A stretch of 64,000 nt of DNA from Leifsonia poae (lineage in GTDB: Bacteria; Actinomycetota; Actinomycetes; Actinomycetales; Microbacteriaceae). Location: assembly GCF_027921845.1 (NCBI RefSeq), contig NZ_BSEN01000005.1:62001-126000 (forward strand), in the 5' to 3' direction. A program made the position numbers and the translations under genes. Shown here piece after piece: positions 41,049 through 48,161 of the stretch; within the stretch, counting starts at the first letter, position 1; each line of letters begins with the position of its first letter. The notes beneath the pieces were generated by a model. That model was not told the origin of the DNA. It saw nothing but the letters and a program-made list of their open reading frames with translations, and searched no databases.

Positions 41049-41953
41049 AGGTATTCGAGCAACTCGGGGCTGCGCAGGCGCTTGAGGCTGCGCGTCTCGA
41101 GCTGGCGCACCCGCTCGCGCGTGATGCCGTAGATCTCGCCGACCTCGTCCAGGGTCATCGGCTTCTGACCGTCGAGCCCGAAGCGCATCCTGACGACCTT
41201 GGCGTCGCGCGGAGGGAGCTCGCGAAGGCGGTCCTCGAGGTCACGGTGGCGGAAGCCGACCTCGACCGCCTCGGGCGGTCCGGGGAAGTCGTCGTCCTCG
41301 ATCAGGTCGCCGAGCTCGGCGCCCTCGTTCTCGCCGACCGGCACCGCGAGCGACACCGTCTCTGAGTCGCTCATCTGCAGCTTCCGCACCTCGGCGGGCT
41401 CGAGGTTCGAGGCCTCTGCCATCTCCTCCAGTGTGGGGGTGCGCCCCAACTCGCCGCCGAGATCGCGCCGGATGCGGTCCAGCTTGTCGATCTTCTCCAC
41501 CGTGTGCACGGGGATCCGGATGAGGCGGGCGGTGTCGGCGATGCCGCGCAGGATGGACTGGCGGATCCACCAGGTGGCGTAGGTCGAGAACTTGTTGCCG
41601 GTGCGGTAGTCGAACTTCTCGACCGCGCGCACGAGTCCGAGGTTGCCCTCCTGGATGAGATCCATCACGGGCAGGCCGCGGCCGGCGTAGCGCTTGGCGA
41701 TACTCACCACCAACCGGAGGTTCGCTTCGATGAACCGTTCGAACGCGCGCTTGCCGTCGTCGGCGAGCCACTGCAGTTCACGGCGTTCGCGCGGGGTCAA
41801 CGCTGGTCGCGTGGCGATCCGCTCCCCTGCGAGAACTCCGACTTCGATGCGCTTCGCGAGGGCTACCTCTTCTTCGGCGGTCAGCAGTCGCGTGCGGCCG
41901 ATCGAGTTGAGGTAGTCGCGCACCGGATCATTGGTCACTTCGAGCACTGTCAT
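41042..41953 (-). CDS. Sigma-70 family factor, group 1/2 (SigB-like)
   Basis: A 303-residue sigma factor. Region 1.2 (PVRDYLNSIGRTRLL), region 2 (NLRLVVSIAKRYAGRGLP, DLIQEGNLGLVRAVEKFDY, TWWIRQSILRGIAD), region 3 (RIPVHTVEKIDKL) and region 4.2 (LDEVGEIYGITRERVRQLE) are all present, while region 1.1 is absent. That size and layout fit the non-essential group 2 SigB class of actinobacteria; a very short principal sigma is less likely but not excluded, because I cannot see the rest of the genome. ATG 41953 (MTVLEVTNDP) is chosen over 42040; GGGATG lies 8 nt upstream. Confidence 0.9.
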   Translation of the reverse strand: MTVLEVTNDPVRDYLNSIGRTRLLTAEEEVALAKRIEVGVLAGERIATRPALTPRERRELQWLADDGKRAFERFIEANLRLVVSIAKRYAGRGLPVMDLIQEGNLGLVRAVEKFDYRTGNKFSTYATWWIRQSILRGIADTARLIRIPVHTVEKIDKLDRIRRDLGGELGRTPTLEEMAEASNLEPAEVRKLQMSDSETVSLAVPVGENEGAELGDLIEDDDFPGPPEAVEVGFRHRDLEDRLRELPPRDAKVVRMRFGLDGQKPMTLDEVGEIYGITRERVRQLETRSLKRLRSPELLEYLR

Positions 41954-42157
41954 TTGTTCATCCCGTCGGCTCGTATGGTCTGCTTGCTTCTGGTGCGTGG
42001 GGCGTCCACCGGAGCGAACGCCACGAGCAAGGGTAAACATGTGCGAGAGACCCCCAACAAGGGGTTGACACTGTGAGCTGACCTACGCTAGGCGGCGGTT
42101 GCTTTTACCAGCGCATCCGATTGTGTCAAGCCCCTGCTGGGAACGGGCGGATGCTCG

Positions 42158-42163
42158 TAGGGT
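42158..42163 (+). promoter_or_regulatory. -10 element, leaderless promoter of the MFS gene
   Basis: TAGGGT ends 7 nt before GTG 42171. The 217-bp gap between the sigma-factor start and this gene also holds a TTGACA at 42065-42070 of unclear use. Confidence 0.5.
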
Positions 42164-42170
42164 GCCGTCT

Positions 42171-43646
42171 GTGAGCGCGCATACATCGAATTCTCAGGCA
42201 ACGACGCTGAAGACGATCGAGACCACCATTCCCGCGCGGATGGACCGGCTCCCCTGGTCCCATTGGCACTGGCTGGTCGTCGTGGGACTCGGCACGGTGT
42301 GGATCCTCGACGGCCTCGAGGTCACCATCGTCGGAGCCATCGGCAGCCGGCTAACCGAGCCCGAGAGCGGCCTCGGACTGACCACCGCGCAGGTCGGCCT
42401 CGCCGCCGCCATCTACGTAGCGGGTGCCTGCTGCGGCTCTCTGGTCTTCGGCTATCTGACCGATCGTTTCGGCCGCAAGAAGCTGTTCATCATCACCCTG
42501 GGCCTCTATCTGCTGGCGACCGTTCTCACGGCGTTCTCCTTCACGCCGCTGATGTTCTTCGTGTTCCGGTTCTTCACCGGGGCGGGCATCGGGGGCGAGT
42601 ACGCGGCGATCAACTCGGCCATCGACGAGCTCATTCCGGCGCGACGCCGCGGGCTGGTCGACCTGGCCATCAACGGCTCGTACTGGCTGGGCACAGCGTT
42701 CGGCGCCGTGCTCACGGTCTTCCTGCTCAACACCGACATCTTCGCCGCCGATCTCGGCTGGCGCCTCGCCTTCGGTCTCGGCGCGGTGCTGGGCCTGGTC
42801 ATCCTGCTCGTGCGTCGCAACGTCCCCGAATCCCCGCGCTGGATGTTCATCCACGGCTACGACGAAGGGGCGGAGAAGCTCGTCGCCGAGATCGAGGCCG
42901 ACGTCGCGAAAGACACCGGAACCGAGCTGGAAGCCGTCCCCGACGACAAGGCGATCCGCATCAAGCAGCGCAGGACGACGGGCTTCGGCGAGATCGTGCA
43001 GGTCGCCCTCTCGAAGTACCCCAAGCGCTTCGTGCTGGGCCTGTCGCTGTTCATCGGCCAGGCGTTCCTGTACAACGCGGTGTTCTTCACCTACTCGCTG
43101 GTGCTGACCAAGCTCTTGCATGTGCCGGATGACGTGGCGCCCTGGGCGTTGGTGCCGATCGCGATCGGCAACTTCCTCGGCCCGCTGCTGCTCGGGCACC
43201 TGTTCGACTCCGTCGGTCGCCGCTTCATGATCACTCTCTCCTACGTGGGAAGCGGTGTGCTCCTCGTCGGCACCGCCATCCTGTTCGACATGGGGGTGCT
43301 CGACGCGTTCTGGCTCACCGCCTGCTGGATGGTCGTCTTCTTCTTCGCGTCGGCGGGCGCCAGCAGCGCCTACCTCACGGTGAGCGAGGTGTTCCCGATG
43401 GAGACACGAGCCATGGCCATCGCGTTCTTCTACGCGGTCGGCACCGCCATCGGTGGCATCACGGGACCGATCCTGTTCGGACAGCTCATCGAAGCCGGAT
43501 CGCACGCCGTCGCCATCGGGTACTTCATCGGCGCGGGACTCATGATCGCTGCCGGCCTGGTCGAACTCTTCCTCGGCGTCGACGCGGAAGGGAAGTCCCT
43601 GGAGGACATCGCTGAGCCGCTCTCGGCACAGAAGTCGCAGGACTGA
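42171..43646 (+). CDS. MFS transporter, sugar-porter/metabolite:H+ symporter type
   Basis: A 491-residue twelve-helix transporter. The signature between helices 2 and 3 is [13 protein letters not shown], the helix 4-5 region has [19 protein letters not shown], and the second-half repeat [14 protein letters not shown] is present. [16 protein letters not shown] and the E residue pattern are typical of the MFS family that moves sugars or aromatic acids. Substrate unknown. I start at GTG 42171 ([12 protein letters not shown]), not the TTG at 42099, because of the -10 spacing and because the upstream residues lack any support. Confidence 0.88.
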   Translation: MSAHTSNSQATTLKTIETTIPARMDRLPWSHWHWLVVVGLGTVWILDGLEVTIVGAIGSRLTEPESGLGLTTAQVGLAAAIYVAGACCGSLVFGYLTDRFGRKKLFIITLGLYLLATVLTAFSFTPLMFFVFRFFTGAGIGGEYAAINSAIDELIPARRRGLVDLAINGSYWLGTAFGAVLTVFLLNTDIFAADLGWRLAFGLGAVLGLVILLVRRNVPESPRWMFIHGYDEGAEKLVAEIEADVAKDTGTELEAVPDDKAIRIKQRRTTGFGEIVQVALSKYPKRFVLGLSLFIGQAFLYNAVFFTYSLVLTKLLHVPDDVAPWALVPIAIGNFLGPLLLGHLFDSVGRRFMITLSYVGSGVLLVGTAILFDMGVLDAFWLTACWMVVFFFASAGASSAYLTVSEVFPMETRAMAIAFFYAVGTAIGGITGPILFGQLIEAGSHAVAIGYFIGAGLMIAAGLVELFLGVDAEGKSLEDIAEPLSAQKSQD

Positions 43647-43736
43647 GCATCCGCCGCGACCCTCTCCGGCGGGCGCCGAGGCATGCCCGCATATCACTGA
43701 TCCAAGCATTCTCACGGGCGCCCTGACTTCCTAGGC

Positions 43737-43771
43737 TCTGATCGGCACCTCGACATCGCCGGTGCCGATCA
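43737..43771. promoter_or_regulatory. 12-bp inverted repeat upstream of the WXG-hydrolase gene
   Basis: CTGATCGGCACC (43737-43748) and its exact complement (43760-43771), 11 nt apart, begin immediately after a TAGGCT -10-like box (43731-43736). It may be an operator or a leader hairpin. Confidence 0.5.
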
Positions 43772-43795
43772 GGTCGACTTGGGGAGGAAGCCGCC

Positions 43796-43855
43796 GGTGA
43801 ACGACGTTCGTGCTGCGCTGAACAGACACTCGAAGGGCCAGCGCTCATGGGGGTG
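43796..43855 (+). CDS. Possible 19-codon leader peptide
   Basis: GTG AAC GAC GTT begins a 19-codon reading frame preceded by GGGGAGG at about 11 nt. Its last codons and stop overlap the ATG of the WXG-hydrolase gene (TCATGGGGGTGA). It could couple translation or be chance; no homologue is known to me. Confidence 0.3.
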
Positions 43856-45649
43856 ACGGTCGAGGACCCCGGCGCCGGCGAACCGGCCGGGATCCTGGCT
43901 CTCGCCCGCGGACGGTCCGCGAAGGCCGACGAGATCGCCGACGCGCGAAGCGAGGCCATCCGCGCACGCAACACCGTCTGCGGGTCCACCTGGACGGGGA
44001 AGGCCCGCGACGCCTTCGTGGCGGCGATCGATGCCGTCACGCCCGAACTCGCCCTGCTGGAGCGGGGGCTTCGCGGCCAATCCGACGCCTTGCGAACCTA
44101 CGCCGGCCGACTCGGTCCGCTCAAAGACGCCCAGGCCGCCCTCGAGGCGCAGCGCCGGTCCGCTCGGGAGGCGCTGACCGCCGCCCAGTGGCAGGTTTCT
44201 TTGATTCCTTCAATCGGCGCGGATGCAGGGCTCTCGCTCGACGACGACGCCCGCCGCCGGGCGGTCCTCACCGAGACGGTCGAGACGGAGTCGTCGCGCC
44301 TACGCCGGCTCGACGCCGAATGGGAGCAGCTGGTCACCCGGCGGCGGCAGATCGACGCCGCCTGCGTCGCCGCGCTCAGCGGCGACGGCGTGCTGGGCCG
44401 GATGACGCGCTTCACCGCCGCCGCGGTCGTCAGCACCGACACCACGGCCCTGCTGGCGATGCTCCGCGGGCTGTCGGCGACCGACCTCGCGGTGCTCCTG
44501 GAGCAGCGACCGGTCATCGCGCGTCGGATCGCCGAGCTCTCGCCGGAGGCGGCGGCGACCTGGTGGAAGAGTATGAACGGCGACGAGCAGGGCGTGCCAT
44601 CGGCGAGCCAGCTCCTGATCATCACGTCCATCCCCGGCGCCATCGGCAACCTCGACGGGGTCGCGTTCTGGGCGCGCGACCAGGCCAACCGGCGCGAACT
44701 CGAGAGCATCCTGGAACGTTCGCGACGCGACACTCGGGTGTCTCGCGAGACGGTCCGTGTGCTGAAGGCGGTGCTCACGGCTCTAGGCGACGACGGTGGC
44801 TCGCCGCCGCGCCAGCTCATCTCGCTTGTGCTGGACCGGTTCCCGAAGGCGTCCGTTTCGGTCGGCGATCTCGACACTGCGACCACTGCGACGTTCCTGG
44901 TCCCCGGCATGAACACGACGGTGGAGGGAGACATCGAAAAACTGACGAAGGCGAGCACCGAGTTCAGGTCGACCCAGGGAAAGATTGACCCCAAGATGGC
45001 CGCATCATCTGCCGTGGTCGCATGGATCGGCTACGAGCCGCCACTGGGCATCGACGTTCCCGCCGTGCTCGCGAACGATAGGGCTCACGCAGGAGGTGCG
45101 CGCCTTGCTCAGCTGATCAATGGGCACGCATTCGTGAAGCCTTCTGACGCCGAGGTATCGCTGGTGGCCCATTCGTACGGCACGGCCGTTGCATGCGCTG
45201 CGCTGAGCTCCGCGCACGCCGACCACGTCGTGCTCCTTGGATCGGCCGGCATTCCCGGCGAGATACACACGGCAAGGGACCTCAACGTTCCACCCGGTGA
45301 GGTCTACGCCTCGCAGGGCAGCCACGATGGTTGGGCGGCGGCTGGTCAGCTCGGGAGCCGTCGGGTCGACCCCACAGATCCGTCCTTCGGCGCGACAGCG
45401 TTCAGTTCGGAAGCGGCAACCGACGACAACGGCCATCGCCTGTGCCCCGTGACGAATCACGGCCCGATCGGCGGCGGCGGGCCCGCCACCTACAGCTATC
45501 TCGATCGGGGAACGGCCTCGATGTACGATTCGGCGAAAGTCACCTTGGGCAGGGGCGACGAGGTCCACTACGGCGGACTACCAGTGGAGAGAATTCTTCA
45601 GCAGCTACACGAGAAGAGCGACGATATCGCTCGATTGAGCCTTCGTTGA
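43847..45649 (+). CDS. WXG100-like/DUF1023 alpha-beta hydrolase
   Basis: A 600-residue protein. The first about 110 residues are two long helices joined by a WTG turn (STWTGKARDAF, residues about 47-57), a WXG100-like hairpin as in ESX substrates. A helical middle part (about 110-330) follows. The C-terminal 230 residues are a DUF1023 alpha/beta hydrolase: FLVPGMNTTV, then the nucleophile elbow AHSYGTAVA (S443), LGSAGIP, and a candidate His in TNHGPIGG. No signal peptide. Probably exported or surface-associated by a type VII-like route, although no ESX core gene is in the window. Its stop overlaps the next start (TGATG). Codon use becomes less GC-biased towards the 3' end. Confidence 0.8.
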   Translation: MGVTVEDPGAGEPAGILALARGRSAKADEIADARSEAIRARNTVCGSTWTGKARDAFVAAIDAVTPELALLERGLRGQSDALRTYAGRLGPLKDAQAALEAQRRSAREALTAAQWQVSLIPSIGADAGLSLDDDARRRAVLTETVETESSRLRRLDAEWEQLVTRRRQIDAACVAALSGDGVLGRMTRFTAAAVVSTDTTALLAMLRGLSATDLAVLLEQRPVIARRIAELSPEAAATWWKSMNGDEQGVPSASQLLIITSIPGAIGNLDGVAFWARDQANRRELESILERSRRDTRVSRETVRVLKAVLTALGDDGGSPPRQLISLVLDRFPKASVSVGDLDTATTATFLVPGMNTTVEGDIEKLTKASTEFRSTQGKIDPKMAASSAVVAWIGYEPPLGIDVPAVLANDRAHAGGARLAQLINGHAFVKPSDAEVSLVAHSYGTAVACAALSSAHADHVVLLGSAGIPGEIHTARDLNVPPGEVYASQGSHDGWAAAGQLGSRRVDPTDPSFGATAFSSEAATDDNGHRLCPVTNHGPIGGGGPATYSYLDRGTASMYDSAKVTLGRGDEVHYGGLPVERILQQLHEKSDDIARLSLR

Positions 45650-46170
45650 TGAGCCGATGGATTCGCACCGTCGCAGCAACGGCTGTGGTCCAGTTCGTGC
45701 TGCTTTCGACGGCATCTTGCTCTGGTCCGGCATGGCCCTTCGAGGGAGACCGGAAGATGACGCCGGATCAAGCACGAAATGAGGTCATGAGCTTGTATGA
45801 GTCGATGAGCAAGCTCGTCGGAGGCGAGTGGACAGTGGACACGCGCTCCTGGTTCTGGTGCGCACTCCCAAATGGATCCGATGGCGCGCAATTCATGTTC
45901 TTGGCCACACGTTCAGGCGTCCCATTGCAGGACAGCCCGCAGCACCTAGCCGAGCAAGCCCAGAAGCTTTGGGCGCAACGCGGCATCGAGGCTGGCATCG
46001 ATCTCGACGAGCAACTTGACCCGTCGCGCCGCATTCTGTCTTCACCGGCCTGGCTGACCGGCACCGATCGGGACGGGCGTTTGCTGCACTTCATCGTCGG
46101 TGACAATTACGCCATCTTCGGCGGCGATAGCCGCTGTGTCGAGGGCGAGCCGAACGATCAGATGCTGTAG
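45649..46170 (+). CDS. Predicted lipoprotein coupled to the WXG-hydrolase
   Basis: A 173-residue protein. The N-terminus is a signal peptide with basic start (MSRWIR), hydrophobic run and LSTASC; the Cys fits lipid attachment, although Thr at -3 is unusual for a lipobox. The mature part holds two further Cys (CALPNG and SRCVEG) that could pair, and no recognised domain. It is 1-nt coupled to the hydrolase gene, so it may be a partner, chaperone or neutralising protein outside the membrane. Base composition is visibly different: I count 70 G+C in the 120 bases 45721-45840 (58%), well below neighbours. This suggests recent acquisition. Confidence 0.7.
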   Translation: MSRWIRTVAATAVVQFVLLSTASCSGPAWPFEGDRKMTPDQARNEVMSLYESMSKLVGGEWTVDTRSWFWCALPNGSDGAQFMFLATRSGVPLQDSPQHLAEQAQKLWAQRGIEAGIDLDEQLDPSRRILSSPAWLTGTDRDGRLLHFIVGDNYAIFGGDSRCVEGEPNDQML

Positions 46171-46181
46171 GCCAGCGCCAC

Positions 46182-47147
46182 TCAGCTCAGGAGTTCGAGC
46201 AGCGCGGGCTCCGGGGCACGGCCGTTCGAGAGGTCGATGACGGTGCCGGCGCGGTAGCGGTCGAAGATGCGGGGGTCGATGTAGCTGTTGCGGGCGATCG
46301 TCGGGGTGTTGCCGAGGGCGTCGGCCGCCTCGACGACGGCGGCGGTCATCCGCTTCGCCTTCTCGCGGTCGGTGCCGCCCGTGCCCAGGTGCGCGAGCGC
46401 GGCAGCGGCGGTGATCGTGCCGTGCAGCGTGCGGAAATCCTTCGCCGTGAACTCGCCTCGGGTCTGCCGCCGGATGTACTCGTTCAACGACGCGGGACGG
46501 ATCGTGTGCCACGTGCCGTCCTTCCACGACAGCACCCGCGACCGCTCGCCCCTGGCATCCAGGACCTCGCCGAGCAGGGTGGCCACGTCCTCGTCGACGA
46601 TCGTGCTCGTCCACTTCTGCGCGCTCTTCGCCGGAAAGGTGAGCGTCACCGCGTCGCCGTCGACCTTCACGTGGCGGCAGAGCAGCGTCGTGAGACCGCG
46701 GCTGCCGTTGGCGTGCAGGTACTCCTCACTCCCGATCCGCAACGACCCCAGGTCGATGATGCGCAAGGCCGCAGCCAGGATGCGGTCGCGGCCGAACCCC
46801 GGCTCACGCAGGTCGAGCGTGACCCGCCGCCGCGCTGACGGCAGCGTCTCCGCCAGCTGCAGCGCCCTGTCGAACTTCACCCGATCCTGATGCAGGCGCC
46901 ACGACTCGTGGTACAGATACTGGCGACGGCCCGCCTGGTCGATGCCGACCGCCTGGATGTGGCCGCGGGCATCCGGTGAGATCCAGACGTCCTGCCAGGC
47001 CGGCGGGATCACCAGCGACTGGATGCGCTCCAGTTCGCGCTCGTCCACGATGGTGTTGCCGGCCTCATCCTGATACGACGGCCCCTTCTTCGAGGAGACA
47101 CGCCGATATCCCGGACCCGACGGGTCGCTGCGGCGCAGCCGCGTCAC
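46182..47147 (-). CDS. Type IB DNA topoisomerase (poxvirus-like)
   Basis: A 321-residue topoisomerase that nicks and reseals one strand through a 3'-phosphotyrosine. Recognised from the N-terminal domain (RIQSLVIPPAWQDVWISPD) and the catalytic domain (LGSLRIGSEEY with catalytic Arg, KDFRTLHGT with the RxxH-type Arg/His, and IARNSYIDPRIF with nucleophile Y289). Bacterial members relax supercoils but are non-essential. Its ATG overlaps the ku stop (ATGA), so the enzyme is made with Ku and may help at double-strand-break ends. That link is inferred. Confidence 0.92.
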   Translation of the reverse strand: MTRLRRSDPSGPGYRRVSSKKGPSYQDEAGNTIVDERELERIQSLVIPPAWQDVWISPDARGHIQAVGIDQAGRRQYLYHESWRLHQDRVKFDRALQLAETLPSARRRVTLDLREPGFGRDRILAAALRIIDLGSLRIGSEEYLHANGSRGLTTLLCRHVKVDGDAVTLTFPAKSAQKWTSTIVDEDVATLLGEVLDARGERSRVLSWKDGTWHTIRPASLNEYIRRQTRGEFTAKDFRTLHGTITAAAALAHLGTGGTDREKAKRMTAAVVEAADALGNTPTIARNSYIDPRIFDRYRAGTVIDLSNGRAPEPALLELLS

Positions 47148-48085
47148 GCGGGCTTCTTCTTCGCTGCCGTCTTCTTCTCAGCGGGCTTCGCCGCCGGCTT
47201 TCGGGCGGTTCCGCTCTTCGAGGCCGAGGCCTTCGTGCCCGTGCTCTTCGACGCCGAGCCCTTCGACGACTTCCCGGAGCCACCGGAGCCGGACCCCGAG
47301 CGGCTGCGCTCGACGCTGCGCTGCAGCGCCTCCATCAGGTCGATGACCTCGCCGCCGCCCGCGCGCTTCTCCTCCTCCTCGCCGAACGTCTCGGCCGTGT
47401 CGATCGCATCGCCCTGCTCGAGCTTGGCGTCGATCAGCTTGCGCAGCTCGTCCTGATACTCGTCGGTGAACTTCTCCGGCTCGAAGTCGCCGGCGAAGCT
47501 CTCCATGAGCGCGTTCGACAGGTCGAGCTCGCGCTGCGTCACCCGTGGCGTCTCGTCCAGTCCCGAGAAGCTGGCCTCGCGAATCTCGTCGTTCCAGAGC
47601 AGGGTCTGCAGCGTGAGCACGTTCCCGCGCACGCGCAGGGCGCCCAGCCGCGTCTTCTGCCGCAGTGCGAAGTTCACGATCGCGGTGCGCTCGGAATCCT
47701 CCAGTGTCCGGCGCAGCAGCGTGTAGGCCTTGAGCGACTTGGAGTCGGGCTCGAGGTAGTAGCTGCGGTCGAACATGATCGGGTCGAGCTGCTCGTTCGG
47801 CACGAACTCGACCACGTCGATCTCCCGGCTGCGCTCGGCCGGCAACGACGCGAGATCCTCCGGCGTCAGCACCACGGTGCGTTCCCCGTCGTCGTACGCC
47901 TTGGCGATGTGCTCGTACGGGATGATCTTCCCGTCGATCTCGCACCGTCGCTGATAGCGGATCCTGCCGCCGTCGGCGTCGTGCACCTGATGCAGTGCGA
48001 CATCATGGTCCTCGGTGGCGCTGTACACCTTCACCGGCACGTTGACCAACCCGAAAGTGATCGCACCCGTCCAAATGGCCCTCAT
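47144..48085 (-). CDS. ku: Non-homologous end-joining protein Ku
   Basis: A 313-residue bacterial Ku homodimer subunit that rings DNA ends and recruits LigD. The beta-barrel core runs from residue 1 (AIWTGAITFGLVNVPVKVY) to about 250, with conserved RYQRRCEIDGKIIPYEHIAK and SYYLEPD. The last 60 residues form a Ser/Gly/Lys-rich tail (KSSKGSASKSTGTKASASK, KKTAAKKKPA) that likely binds DNA, as known for extended actinobacterial Ku tails. ATG 48085 is the family start (MRAIW). A TACGGT -10 element (48098-48103, minus) lies 12 nt upstream, giving a 5-6 nt leader. Confidence 0.95.
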   Translation of the reverse strand: MRAIWTGAITFGLVNVPVKVYSATEDHDVALHQVHDADGGRIRYQRRCEIDGKIIPYEHIAKAYDDGERTVVLTPEDLASLPAERSREIDVVEFVPNEQLDPIMFDRSYYLEPDSKSLKAYTLLRRTLEDSERTAIVNFALRQKTRLGALRVRGNVLTLQTLLWNDEIREASFSGLDETPRVTQRELDLSNALMESFAGDFEPEKFTDEYQDELRKLIDAKLEQGDAIDTAETFGEEEEKRAGGGEVIDLMEALQRSVERSRSGSGSGGSGKSSKGSASKSTGTKASASKSGTARKPAAKPAEKKTAAKKKPA

Positions 48086-48149
48086 TGCACCATCGTCACC
48101 GTAGACCGGGGCTTTTTCAACCAGTGATTGAACTTCGGACCTCCGGGCG

Positions 48150-48155
48150 TAGCGT
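48150..48155 (+). promoter_or_regulatory. Promoter of ligD (leaderless)
   Basis: TTGAAC (48128-48133), 16-nt spacer, TAGCGT (48150-48155), then 6 nt to ATG 48162. The ku promoter lies 46 bp away on the other strand. Confidence 0.65.
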
Positions 48156-48161
48156 TCTGTC

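Noticed and set aside
41042-41953. Principal (housekeeping) sigma factor
   Set aside because: It lacks region 1.1 and the long N-terminal extension of actinobacterial RpoD/HrdB, so a group 2 SigB-type factor is the better call.
43847-46170. Complete type VII (ESX) secretion locus
   Set aside because: Only a WXG-like hairpin is present; no EccC, EccD, EccB or mycosin gene is in the window.
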